The notes under the pieces are model-generated. The model was given only the letters and a program-made list of their open reading frames with translations, was not told the origin of the DNA and made no database searches. The position numbers and the translations under genes were made by a program. DNA of 35,081 bases, from positions 1 through 35,081 of the forward strand of contig JAJJLU010003727.1 of the NCBI GenBank assembly GCA_023807065.1, in the 5' to 3' direction. Source of the stretch: Isotricha intestinalis. Lineage: Eukaryota; Ciliophora; Litostomatea; Vestibuliferida; Isotrichidae. This document shows, piece by piece, positions 1 through 9,682 of the stretch (position 1 is the stretch's first letter; every line of letters begins with the position of its first letter).

Positions 1-27
1 TCTTCTAAAGAAGATTTTATTAATTAA
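1..27 (+). other. possible 3' end of a neighbouring plus-strand gene
   Basis: Frame 1 reads eight codons (SSKEDFIN) and then TAA at 25-27. Codon choice resembles the real genes here, and the following gap to the minus-strand gene ending at 176 would be about 148 bp, similar to the other convergent gaps in this window (127-164 bp). The stretch is too short to identify, and frame 2 is also open to about position 100. Weak call. Confidence 0.25.
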
Positions 28-175
28 ATTGAACAAAGAAATACAACCATTGATATTTAATATAAATATAAAAATTCTTATGAAAATAAAAAAATAATAA
101 ATAATAAATTTATAAATTATCAAAACTAAAATTAAAACAATTAAATGTTAAATAAAACTTAAAAAAATAATTTTT

Positions 176-2245
176 TTATAAATAATGTTTAACACTATTA
201 ATAGTAGGAACTTTAATATCTTTTTTGACAGTTTCTTCATTTTTAGGTTTATTCATTTTACAATTTTCACAAAATAAAACATTTTCTTCATCATTTCTAA
301 AATTACAATAAGGACAATTCCAAGTATGATCTTCATTCATTTTAAAAAAGATAATTTCTTTATTTTTATTACTTAATTCTTCACTTTCATTAATACTTGC
401 AGGAATATTATTAACAAGAGAAACATTAGAAGTATTTTTTTTAAATTGAGATATATTTTTAGAATTAGAATCAACACTAATATTACTCATTATAGTATTA
501 ATTAAAATATCTTTTGAAATTTCTTTATCAAAAGTTCTTGAAAGTGAATCATATTTTTTTGAACTTGTATCAGTATTAATTTTAACTAATCCTATTTCTT
601 TTTTATTTGCAATTTTTTCATAAACTTTAATATTTATACTTTTACATTTATTACATTGAAAAGTAGAATAATTATTTATATTTTCACATTTTTTACAAAT
701 CCATTCATTTTTACCTATTTCTTCTTTTTTTTTTTCTTCTTCTTCATTTAAACTTTTTTTCTCATAAATTGAATTTGTTCTAGAAACTGAACTTACATCT
801 TTACTTCCTTTTTTTTTAATTTCATCTAATTTTTGTAAATTTTTTAAACTTCTGATTAATCCTTCATCAGTACTTTTTTTCATTTCTATCATTGGCCTAA
901 TTTTACTAGTAAAAGTTCTACTGTAATTTTTATTAGTTATATTATCTGTTTGTTTTTGATTAAAAGTTACACTTTGAGTTTGACTTTCTTCATCAACTTT
1001 TTGACAATGTTTAATTAAATTTAAATAATCTTTATCATTTAAAGGTTGATCATATAAATTAGTTTTAGATTCAGTAACTTTATAAAATAACATTATTGGA
1101 TGATAATGATGTTTAATACAATGAATAATTAATTCTTTCCAAGATTTAATTTTTTGTATATTTTTATCATCTATAAAATACCAAGCAATAGCGCCTTCTT
1201 CTTTTAAATTTGATTGAAAAAAACAAACATAATGTCCTGCCCAATAACATATTATTCCATATAATAAATAATTTTTTATTAAATCTTTAGAAAATACTGT
1301 AAATATATCTGAATTAGAAACAATTTTTGGTAACATAAAAAAAAATTTACATATATCTTCTAATTTTGGATTTGTTTCTTTCCAAGAAACACTTATAAAA
1401 ATATATGGTGAAGGATCGATGACTATAATATTTTTTAAACAATTTGGATTTTTACATTTTGAAGGACAATCAATTCTAGTTTTAGAATTAATTTCTTTAG
1501 AAAAAAGGAAAAATTTATTATGAAATTGGTCAAAATTTTTTAATTTTTGAACTTTGAAAATAATTTTTTTCATAAAAATTTCATAGATGAAAAAATTATA
1601 ATCAAATTTTAAAATATCACTAGTTCCTTTACAAGATTGACATTCATATTGTTGAACTAAATTAAGCCAAAAAAATTCATGTGAAGGACAAAGAGGATTA
1701 CATTCTTTTTCAATAGAATATTTTAAAGAATGAGCTTTCATATAATAAGAATGAATAGAATTTAAAAATAAAAATAATAAATCTGCAGGATCTCCATTTT
1801 GTCCCATTTTAAATAAATTTTCTCCTTTATATAATAATTCTATTGATTTTCTTAATTCTTTTACATCAATATATCTTTCTTTTTCTGGAATTTCTTCTAT
1901 ATTATCTGAAAGTAATTTTGAATATTTTTCCATTATTGTTTTCAAATTAAACAGAATTAAATATTGCTTTTCTAATGAAAAATCTTTTCTTTTTAAAAAT
2001 TCTGTTATTTCTGGTGTAAAATATATTAAATGCATTATTACATTCACATAAGAATTTTGTTCTCCAATTTCATTTTTAAATGGAGCTGCGTATAAGATTT
2101 CTATTTTTTTTGTTGTTGTTCTTTTTGTTTCTTGACTTTCTTTATTTATGTTTTCTAAGTCCTATATATATTTTTTTTTTGAAGTTTTTTAATTAATATT
2201 TGTTATTCTTACTAATTTATTTATTTGTAATGATGATTTTGACAT
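176..2245 (-). CDS. USP-like protein (probable inactive deubiquitinase) with two RanBP2-type zinc fingers
   Basis: The proposed gene has two exons, 2245-2213 and 2161-176, joined across a 51-nt intron, giving about 672 aa. The ATG at 2245-2243 is chosen because the frame upstream of residue 50 stays coding (NEIGEQNSYVNVIMHLIYF) but contains no Met before a TAG at 2164-2162, and the intron solves this in frame. The order is as in ubiquitin-specific proteases: Cys box, a GDPADLLFLFL segment, a Cys-rich finger (CQSC, then CPSKC), and the His box GHYVCFF near residue 321 followed by YFIDD. The overall pattern is closest to USP53/USP54 and PAN2 types. The catalytic Cys position holds Ser48, so cleavage is unlikely and a ubiquitin-binding or scaffold role is inferred. 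A low-complexity linker leads to zinc fingers near residues 496-517 and 625-646 (W-x-C-x2-C ... C-x2-C), which in this family bind ubiquitin or RNA. USP fold: fairly sure. Loss of activity: inferred. Confidence 0.72.
2162..2212 (-). other. predicted 51-nt spliceosomal intron
   Basis: On the minus strand the segment starts GTAAGA and ends TATATAG, with a TATTAAT branch-site-like element in between. It is flanked by codon-boundary exons (…AAT AAA TTA | GAC TTA GAA…). Its length is a multiple of three but it carries in-frame TAA and TAG, so retention would stop translation. Without its removal the USP-like frame has no ATG start. Confidence 0.7.
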
Positions 2246-2340
2246 TTTATTTTTTTATTTATTTTTATTTAATATTTAAATTTAGTTATTTATTGTCTTT
2301 TTCTGTTATTTATATATTTGAAATTTTTAATTAATGAATA

Positions 2341-3744
2341 TTATTTTTTTTTATTTTCTAAATCATTTAAATAATTTTCTATATCAACATCTTCTTCTTC
2401 TTCTTCATCTAAATTATTTTTTATTGTATTATCTCCAATTTTTTTTAATAAATCTTGAACTTGATTAACAGTATTAGAATTTGATGTAGAAATTATTTCA
2501 TCATCTTTATCATTATCATAATTATTATTCTCACTTAATAAAGAAGTTTTTTCATCTGATTTTGGTTTATTTTGAATCAAATTTGAATTATCATTTTTTT
2601 TTTCTTTTTTTTCATTTTCATTTATAATATTTTCATTAGTTGTAAATCCTTTAATAATAAAATCACTTAATAAACTTTTCCATTTAATACAATTTTCATC
2701 ATAAGAAGATAAAATTTCATCTTTACTATTATCAAAAAATAAATCAATAACAAATTCATTAGGATATCTTATATCTTTCCAAACAGAATCAATTTGATCT
2801 CTACTAAATTTAATTTCATTATCCCCATAAAAAAAAGTATTAAATTGAATAATAAATAATTGTTTAAAAGATTTTTCTCCTTTATGTAATAATTCAATAC
2901 ATACATCACCAAAAATATAATTATCAATATTAAATTTAGTAACAGAATCAGGAGAATAAAATAATTTTTCAACATTATCTCCTTTTTTATAAGAACAATA
3001 AATAATTTTTCCATTTGAATGTATTCTTAAAACAGGAGAATAAAAGCTATTTTTATTAATAATAACATAAGGATCATTATTATTATTTTTTTCATTTTCA
3101 ATTGAAGGAGCACCGATAATAATAATACTTTTTAAATAATATTTTTTTAAAGTAATAATAGGAGATTTTTGAATAGAAGAAAAATAATTTAAATATCTAA
3201 TATGATTTTTACAATCACTTTTTTCAATATATTCTTTAAAAATTGGATTCCAAGTGATTATATCAGCATAAGCATCCATTGGTTCAATTATATTCTTTTT
3301 TTTATCTGAATTATATGAAATTAAACATCCTAATAAACAAAATATTTTTCCATTGATTATTTCATCATGTAATATTAATATATTTTCTTTATTTGAATTT
3401 AACCAATTTTTTGCTGAAATAGAAAAAGATATTAAATATTCTAATGTATATGATGGATTATTTGGTCCTGGAAAATCTATTATTTTATCTTGATCTGTTT
3501 TTATTTCTATTTTTCTATCTGTTAAATTATATATCATATAATTTTTCTTATAATTATAATTTATTAGTTGAAAAAATTGCCAATCATCATAATCTTTGTC
3601 TTCTTCCCATAATATTATTCTATCATTTAATTTTATTAAATTTTCTTCTATGTCTTTTGGAGGCTTCTCTATTGATGATTCTATATAATTAAAATAATCT
3701 GTAAACTTTTTTGTTGCATTATTAAATGCTTTTATAAAATTCAT
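2341..3744 (-). CDS. auxilin/tensin-type PTEN-like phosphatase domain plus C2 domain, catalytically dead
   Basis: This is a 467-aa protein with the architecture of the auxilin/GAK and PTEN/tensin family. Residues about 65-190 match the dual-specificity phosphatase-like domain: NYMIYNLTDRK near 68-78, PGPNNPSYTLEYL near 92-104, and the P-loop region ILILHDEIINGKIF near 122-135. The family loop is HCxxGxxR. Here the Cys is Asp127 and the Arg position is Lys133, so phosphatase activity is not expected. Residues about 200-340 form the tensin-type C2 domain (YLKSIIIIGAP, DPYVII, FGDVCIELLH, FIIQFNTFFY), which binds membrane lipids in the family. The C-terminal 110 residues are Asn, Lys and acidic low complexity, and no J domain is present, unlike auxilin. 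The role inferred is membrane or clathrin-coat association without Hsc70 recruitment. It diverges from the 3878 gene across 133 bp. Confidence 0.75.
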   Translation of the reverse strand: MNFIKAFNNATKKFTDYFNYIESSIEKPPKDIEENLIKLNDRIILWEEDKDYDDWQFFQLINYNYKKNYMIYNLTDRKIEIKTDQDKIIDFPGPNNPSYTLEYLISFSISAKNWLNSNKENILILHDEIINGKIFCLLGCLISYNSDKKKNIIEPMDAYADIITWNPIFKEYIEKSDCKNHIRYLNYFSSIQKSPIITLKKYYLKSIIIIGAPSIENEKNNNNDPYVIINKNSFYSPVLRIHSNGKIIYCSYKKGDNVEKLFYSPDSVTKFNIDNYIFGDVCIELLHKGEKSFKQLFIIQFNTFFYGDNEIKFSRDQIDSVWKDIRYPNEFVIDLFFDNSKDEILSSYDENCIKWKSLLSDFIIKGFTTNENIINENEKKEKKNDNSNLIQNKPKSDEKTSLLSENNNYDNDKDDEIISTSNSNTVNQVQDLLKKIGDNTIKNNLDEEEEEDVDIENYLNDLENKKK

Positions 3745-3877
3745 TTATATTTTTTATTTTTTTTTCCTTATAAAATTATAAGTTGTTTACTTTTAAATTT
3801 TTTTAAAATATTTAATTTGAAAAATAAAACAAAATTCATCGTAATAAATAATTGTTTGATTATGTAATTAAATAAAA

Positions 3878-6265
3878 ATGAATATTATTAGTGAAAATCA
3901 ATCAGAAAATCAAAATATAACTTTACAAAAAGAATTATTATATTTTAAAGATGATATTTTGAAAGATTTAAAAAGATTTGAATCAAAATTAACATCAAAA
4001 TATAATGAAACACAACAATCAATTGAAATAAAATTAAAATACTATGATGAAAAGATAGAAATATTAACAGAAAAAATATCAAATATTTCAATATCTACAA
4101 ATGAGAATAAAGCATTAGAAGAGAAAATAGAAAATTTAACATTATTTAAAAATAAAATAAAAGAACAAGTTTTAACAAATGAAATTAAATTAGATTCAAC
4201 TTATAAAGATTTACAAAATGCAATATTTAAATATGATAAAATGTTTTCAGATACAGTAATTTATCCAGGAATAATAGGAAATATGTGTAAATATAAAAAT
4301 TTTCATGAATTTATGGATTATTTAATAATTCAAATTGCTCAATTAAATGCTTTTAAAGAAAAAAATATTTTAGATTTAAAAAATTATAAATCAAAATTAG
4401 ATGACTTAATTTCTAGTTTTAAACTTCAAATTGATAATATTACAAAAGCAATGACAGAATTTACTACAAAAAGTGTTAATGATTGTGAAGATAGAATTAA
4501 AAATATTTTAAAAATATATGATGATAGATTACAAGATATGAGAATTGAAAATAATAAACATGCAATTGAAATTAAAGAGGAATTTGAAAAAATGAAAGTT
4601 GAATGGGAAAAAATTTTACAAATTAAAAAAGATATTTATTATAGATTTGATAATGAAGTTAGTAATATGAAAGATTCATATAATAATGTTTCTTTAAAAT
4701 TTGAAGGTTATAAAAAAGAATTTAATTTAATTAAAAATAGATTTACTCAATTAAGTGAATTTATAAAAGATGTTAGATTTAGAGTTAATTTAGGAAATGG
4801 AATAACAAAAAGAGATGCTTTAAATTTATCAAATAAAATAGATTTTTCAAAAAAACAAGTTTATATAGAACAACCAAGTGAATCATATAAAAATATTATT
4901 AAAACTTTTAAAAATAGTAATTATATAAATAATTTTATTAACAGATTTTCAAAGGTTGATTCAGGATTAATTATTACTGGTCATGGAAGAAAATCTGTTA
5001 TTAATCCTAATATTCATAATTCTTTTGAAAAACCAAATGAACAAATTTATAGGTCTTTCAAAAGACAAAAAAGTGTTGGTGCTGAATTAATAAGAAAAAA
5101 TTTAGCTTTTTCAAATAAATTAAATTCTAGTAATTCTTTTAGTGATTTAAATATTAAAGGAATTCCTAATCATAATTTTTCACAAAATTTTGATGAAGAT
5201 AATGATAATAAAAGTAATAATAATGTTTCTAGCAATAAAATTATTGAAAGTAATTCTGACAGTGAAAAAAGTGAAAAAAAGAAAGATAATATAGAAAAAA
5301 ATATTAAATTTCAGAAAATTTCTGTTGTTAATAATAAGACTAATGATCATGATAAAAATAATAATAAGAACAATATAAATAATAATAATAATATTAATAA
5401 TACTAATAATACTAATAATAATACTAATAATAATACTAATAATACTAATAATAATAATAATACTATAAATAATAATAATATAAATAATAATAATGCACAT
5501 ATAATAAATCTAAGTTTAGGAGGAGAGATCAATTTTAAAAATCAAGAAAAAAATATAAGGAAAAAAAAGATTTATGTTCCAAAAGATGGAAAATTAAATG
5601 TAAAATTTGTAAATTCAGTTGATGATTATTTAAATAACAAATTAAATATTACTGAAAAAAAAGATGAAGATAGATTATTAACTCACAATAAAACTTATTC
5701 AATTTTTCCAAAAATACAAAATAAAAAAAAAGAAAAATTAATGTTAGATGAAAATGATAAAAAAATAAATAATCCATTGACAATAATATCAAATTCAACA
5801 AGAAATGAGAAAAAAGAAAAAAATATATTAAATCAAAAAACAAATATATCAAATAAAACAATGAAAGAACAAAGTAATATATATAATATAAATGGAATGG
5901 AAATTGTATTATCTTTTGAAAATAAAATACAAGAAATGAAAAATAAACAAAAATTTGATCCTTATATGAAAGAAATAAAATTACCTGATTATAATTCATG
6001 TTATAATAAATATGATACTAATAATGAGAATAATTTATTTCAAAAAAAACAAGAAAAAAATGATTATTTTATAAATAATAATAAGATTAATACAAATAAA
6101 ACTCAAAATTTTATAAAAAATCAAAATATTCATAGTAATTCACAAGAAAAAGGAATAAGTGATAATTATTATTATAATTTAATGGTAAAGGAAGATACAA
6201 ATAAAATTAATTCTAGATTAACAAAATTACCTAGAACTTATTATGGGAATTTAAAAAAAATATGA
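3878..6265 (+). CDS. coiled-coil protein with Asn-repeat linker, function unknown
   Basis: This is a 795-aa protein. Residues about 10-300 are largely heptad-like coiled coil, interrupted by a more ordered segment near residues 125-160 (YPGIIGNMCKYKNFHEFMDY) that looks like a small conserved core. Residues about 330-490 are basic and Ser/Asn-rich. Near 490-545 there is an almost pure Asn tract with Ile and Thr, encoded by AAT triplets. The C-terminal 250 residues are Lys/Asn-rich and probably disordered. No signal peptide or membrane segment is seen. I do not recognise the family; a structural or cytoskeletal role is only a guess from the coiled coil. The ATG lies after an A-rich leader and the gene ends in TGA. 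Confidence 0.8.
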   Translation: MNIISENQSENQNITLQKELLYFKDDILKDLKRFESKLTSKYNETQQSIEIKLKYYDEKIEILTEKISNISISTNENKALEEKIENLTLFKNKIKEQVLTNEIKLDSTYKDLQNAIFKYDKMFSDTVIYPGIIGNMCKYKNFHEFMDYLIIQIAQLNAFKEKNILDLKNYKSKLDDLISSFKLQIDNITKAMTEFTTKSVNDCEDRIKNILKIYDDRLQDMRIENNKHAIEIKEEFEKMKVEWEKILQIKKDIYYRFDNEVSNMKDSYNNVSLKFEGYKKEFNLIKNRFTQLSEFIKDVRFRVNLGNGITKRDALNLSNKIDFSKKQVYIEQPSESYKNIIKTFKNSNYINNFINRFSKVDSGLIITGHGRKSVINPNIHNSFEKPNEQIYRSFKRQKSVGAELIRKNLAFSNKLNSSNSFSDLNIKGIPNHNFSQNFDEDNDNKSNNNVSSNKIIESNSDSEKSEKKKDNIEKNIKFQKISVVNNKTNDHDKNNNKNNINNNNNINNTNNTNNNTNNNTNNTNNNNNTINNNNINNNNAHIINLSLGGEINFKNQEKNIRKKKIYVPKDGKLNVKFVNSVDDYLNNKLNITEKKDEDRLLTHNKTYSIFPKIQNKKKEKLMLDENDKKINNPLTIISNSTRNEKKEKNILNQKTNISNKTMKEQSNIYNINGMEIVLSFENKIQEMKNKQKFDPYMKEIKLPDYNSCYNKYDTNNENNLFQKKQEKNDYFINNNKINTNKTQNFIKNQNIHSNSQEKGISDNYYYNLMVKEDTNKINSRLTKLPRTYYGNLKKI
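5349..5502 (+). repeat. AAT trinucleotide-rich tract encoding Asn repeats
   Basis: The tract consists mostly of AAT, with ATT, ACT and ATA triplets interspersed, all in frame with the host gene. It encodes runs of Asn separated by Ile or Thr. It is a replication-slippage-prone microsatellite inside coding sequence. Confidence 0.85.
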
Positions 6266-6581
6266 TTTTTTTTTAATAATTTACATATTGTAGAATATAC
6301 ATTTTTTATCTTGAAAAATCTAATCAAAAAGAAATTTTAATATGCTATATTTAAATATTATTTTAATTTAACTATTTATATTCTTTTTATATGATTAAAA
6401 ATTAAATTTTAAAAAATATTATTAAAATCCGTTGGAAGAATAGATTAAATGATGTAAATAAACAAAAAAAATTAAATAATGAAAATAATGACGATATGAA
6501 TAATAGTAAAATAATTTGAAATGGAATAATAAAAGATAATATAAGTTTATTTTAAAACTGTGTTTTTATAAATTTATTTTA
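6266..6581. other. convergent intergenic region
   Basis: This 316-bp gap separates the ends of two convergent genes. It is A/T-rich with T-runs after the plus-strand stop. One short frame (6406-6519, plus strand, 37 codons, no usable ATG near its start) is open but could not be tied to a gene. No RNA gene is visible. Confidence 0.5.
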
Positions 6582-9500
6582 TTATCCATTTAAATAGTCT
6601 TTTAAAAATGAACATAATCTATTAATTTTTTCTATTAAAATATCTTCATTACTAGCTCTAATTGTTATGATTTTTTTAAAATCATTATCCATATCACATT
6701 CAGGTTCTCTAAAGAAAATATCCATTGTTTGATTTTGATTTTGATTTTGATAATTTTTAAATTGTTCTTCAATTTTTCCAAAAAATTGTTTGTCTTCATT
6801 TAAAGATAAATTAGAATAAATTAATATAGTATGTGAATCATCAACTTCAATATAAATAGAAAATTTATCTTTTGCATAAATTTCAAAAGTATTATAATCT
6901 TTACATAAAACAATAACTTTTCCTTTAAATCCTTCATCTTTTGCAATTTTAATATTCATTAACCAATAAGAACTAAAATATTTGGTTAGATTTTCAAAAA
7001 TTGAATTAATAAAACAATAATATTGAATTTGTTTAATTAAATTAATTTCATTTGATTCTTCTAATAATTTTTTTAAATCAAAATCAAAAGTATCAAAATG
7101 AGTTTCTGTAGGAAATATCATAATATTCCAACTTTTTAATAATTTAAATTGAATATATACATTTCTATTTTTTCCATTTGAATTAAATTTAAAATAAAGA
7201 CAAATTGGTGAAATATAATAATCAGATGGAGATATAAAATATTTTTTATTTTCTGTTATTTCACATAATTTATTTATTTTTTCTAAAAAATGGAAGTTTT
7301 TTGGTATTATTTCTGATAAAACTTTTTTTGATGAATTCCAATCTGATGACTTTAATTTTGTTAATATATAATATGATAAAGTAAAATCTTTATCAAAAGA
7401 TATTATTATTTCACTTTCTAAATATGAAAAACTTTTTAATTTTTTATTTGAAAAATAATTTTCTAAATTTTCCTTATTTAAATATACTTTAAATATTATA
7501 TTTTTTGTTGAAATCTCTATTTTATTCACTATCTTTCTAAATAAAATATATAATTCTTCTTTTTCAAATATTTTTCTATAATTTGATAAATTGTTACCTT
7601 CTAATATTATCACTGTTTTTCCTTTATCTTCATGTAAAATATTTTTATCTTGAATTTCATAAAATAAAATTAATTCAAATATATTTTTCAATAATTCATC
7701 ATAATCTATTAAAGTTTTTGTTATATCATTAAATAATTGTTGTAAATATTTTGGATAAAAATAATAAACATTACGTTTTAATTTTAAATATTTCATAAAA
7801 TCTATATTTAAAATTTGTTTTGGTGTTTTTGAATTAACAAAAAAAATATCAAAAGATTGAACTTTTAAAATAGGATGTTGATTATAATTTACTTTTATAA
7901 TAAAATAAATTTCAGATAAATCAAATTTATATTTTGGAATATTCATTTTAAATTGAATGATATTTTCATTAAAATTAATTGATTGAACTGAAATTTTCAT
8001 ATTTAAAAAGGAAAAATATTTTTGAATGAAATGAGAAATAATAATTTCATTAAATTTAAATTGATCTATAGTATCATTTTGAATATAATTAAAAATAATA
8101 TTTTTAACATTAAGAATTGATTCATTAGAAAAAAAAAGATCATAATCAATAATATCAATTTTTCCATAAGAATTAAGAAAAATAGAAAAAATTAAAATAT
8201 GTTCACCATTATTTTCAGTGTGTGAATGATAATGATTTGAATATAAAATAAATAAATCAATTCCATTTTCGTTTAAAATAAATTCAAATGGAATGATTAA
8301 ATAAGAAATATTAATCATTTTTTCTAATATACAATTTAATACAATTTTCCTATATTGCTCAAAATATTTATTTATAATTTTTTTAAAAGGAAAATCATCA
8401 ATATTAAAAATTGATTCTTCATTTTCAATATAAATAAAAGGATCATAACTTACAATCACAAAAGAAGAATTAACTTTTATTTTTCCTATTTCAAACATTG
8501 ATGTGAAATAAATTTTAAAATTATTTTTTAAGTCTTCAGATAAAATATTATTATCAAATTTAAATTCAATAATAATTGTTTTATTCTTATTTTTATTTTC
8601 TTCATTATCATCTTCAATATCCATTTTATCTTCATTTGATATTTTTGTTACTTCTTTAGGAAAATCAAATTTATCACAATATTTTCTTATTTTTTCTTCA
8701 TAATAATCAAAAATAAGAGTATATACATTTTTTTTTGTAAAATTATATAAAAATGTTTTTAATTGTCCTAATCCTAAATCAATATTCTTTTTTTCATGTG
8801 GATTTATTTCAAATTTTAATTCTTGCATATTTAATTTATCAATTTCTTTTTTTAAATTATCATAATATTTGATAAAAGTAAAATTTTCCTTTGTTGCACT
8901 AATATCTTTAAATTCATAATAAAAAACAACATTATTATTTTCTGATTTTAAGAAATTAGGATATAATTGATATGATATTATATTTTTAAAAGAAAAATCA
9001 AATAAATTATCTTTAAAAGTAATTTCTAAAATATCATTATTATCTTGAATTTTAAATAATTGAACTTGAATATTTAAAATTAAATTAATATCTTTAAATA
9101 AGTTTTTAAAATTATATTCAGCATTTAAATTTTGATTATAACCATATTTTTCAATAAATTCAAATTTTTTTTCTTTTGAACAATTAGAATAAAGTGAAAT
9201 ATCATTATTAAAAACATCATAAATTCTTGATTTTAAATAAGAATGAGAACACATATTTATAGTTTCTATTGCTTGATGTAAATTAAATTCTGGAGTTCTA
9301 TATTCTTTACACATTCTCATTATAAAATAAAATTGGTCATTAATAAATGTTATTTTATTTTTATACCAAACTAAATCTTCAATTTTTATTTTTATATTTA
9401 ATATTTTATTTGATTTTTGGCAATTTTGAATAAAAAAATATGCTTTTTTTATAAATGAATTATATGTTTTACATAATGATACTAATTCTTCCTTTTTTCT

Positions 9501-9614
9501 ATCTATTGATGGTTGAGTTGATAAATCTTTCATTGTTCTTATATATTGATTTAATAAATATGTTGTTACATCTCTTATTGTTTTTCCTACTGAAATTAAG
9601 TTTTGTTCTGCCAT
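6582..9614 (-). CDS. MED14: Mediator complex subunit 14 (MED14-like)
   Basis: This is a 1010-aa protein. The N-terminal ~17-135 residues follow the conserved MED14 N-terminal helical region: a leading helix (TTYLLNQYIRTMKDL), a Lys-rich helix, then KIKIEDLVWYKNKITFINDQ, and a segment RTPEFNLHQAIETINMCSHS that corresponds to the LPxFxxxxAIDVLTTGxYxRLP part of known MED14. The rest is a long alpha/beta region without recognisable domains, as expected for the fast-evolving MED14 scaffold, whose usual length is about 1000-1450 aa. MED14 links the head, middle and tail of Mediator and acts in the nucleus on RNA polymerase II transcription. The start is supported by an upstream A/T-only leader shared with the divergent gene at 9683. 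The call rests mainly on the N-terminal region. Confidence 0.65.
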   Translation of the reverse strand: MAEQNLISVGKTIRDVTTYLLNQYIRTMKDLSTQPSIDRKKEELVSLCKTYNSFIKKAYFFIQNCQKSNKILNIKIKIEDLVWYKNKITFINDQFYFIMRMCKEYRTPEFNLHQAIETINMCSHSYLKSRIYDVFNNDISLYSNCSKEKKFEFIEKYGYNQNLNAEYNFKNLFKDINLILNIQVQLFKIQDNNDILEITFKDNLFDFSFKNIISYQLYPNFLKSENNNVVFYYEFKDISATKENFTFIKYYDNLKKEIDKLNMQELKFEINPHEKKNIDLGLGQLKTFLYNFTKKNVYTLIFDYYEEKIRKYCDKFDFPKEVTKISNEDKMDIEDDNEENKNKNKTIIIEFKFDNNILSEDLKNNFKIYFTSMFEIGKIKVNSSFVIVSYDPFIYIENEESIFNIDDFPFKKIINKYFEQYRKIVLNCILEKMINISYLIIPFEFILNENGIDLFILYSNHYHSHTENNGEHILIFSIFLNSYGKIDIIDYDLFFSNESILNVKNIIFNYIQNDTIDQFKFNEIIISHFIQKYFSFLNMKISVQSINFNENIIQFKMNIPKYKFDLSEIYFIIKVNYNQHPILKVQSFDIFFVNSKTPKQILNIDFMKYLKLKRNVYYFYPKYLQQLFNDITKTLIDYDELLKNIFELILFYEIQDKNILHEDKGKTVIILEGNNLSNYRKIFEKEELYILFRKIVNKIEISTKNIIFKVYLNKENLENYFSNKKLKSFSYLESEIIISFDKDFTLSYYILTKLKSSDWNSSKKVLSEIIPKNFHFLEKINKLCEITENKKYFISPSDYYISPICLYFKFNSNGKNRNVYIQFKLLKSWNIMIFPTETHFDTFDFDLKKLLEESNEINLIKQIQYYCFINSIFENLTKYFSSYWLMNIKIAKDEGFKGKVIVLCKDYNTFEIYAKDKFSIYIEVDDSHTILIYSNLSLNEDKQFFGKIEEQFKNYQNQNQNQTMDIFFREPECDMDNDFKKIITIRASNEDILIEKINRLCSFLKDYLNG

Positions 9615-9682
9615 TATATTTATTTATTTTTCTCAAAATTGATTAATTATTCAAATAATTTACTTTTAAAAAATAATTAAAA
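9615..9682. promoter_or_regulatory. 68-bp divergent intergenic region, presumed bidirectional promoter
   Basis: The MED14-like gene and the charged coiled-coil gene start 68 bp apart on opposite strands. Both 5' leaders and any core promoter must fit here. The sequence is nearly all A/T and shows no recognisable motif beyond TTTTTAAA-like runs. Confidence 0.4.

Noticed and set aside
2162..2212. Reading TAA and TAG as Gln instead of an intron in the USP-like gene
   Set aside because: Gln is encoded by CAA throughout, and frames of more than 1000 codons elsewhere contain no TAA or TAG and end at TAA; splice signals fit well.
5349..5502. CRISPR-like or satellite array
   Set aside because: The units are plain trinucleotides in frame inside a coding sequence, without spacers.
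5180..5532. Ile/Leu-rich minus-strand frames over the AAT tract
   Set aside because: Complement of the Asn triplet repeat; composition is an artefact of the repeat.
6406..6519. 37-codon plus-strand frame containing KIRWKNRLNDVNKQKKLNN
   Set aside because: It looks slightly coding but has no ATG near its start, no splice donor in the upstream gene and lies in a convergent gap; left as unexplained.
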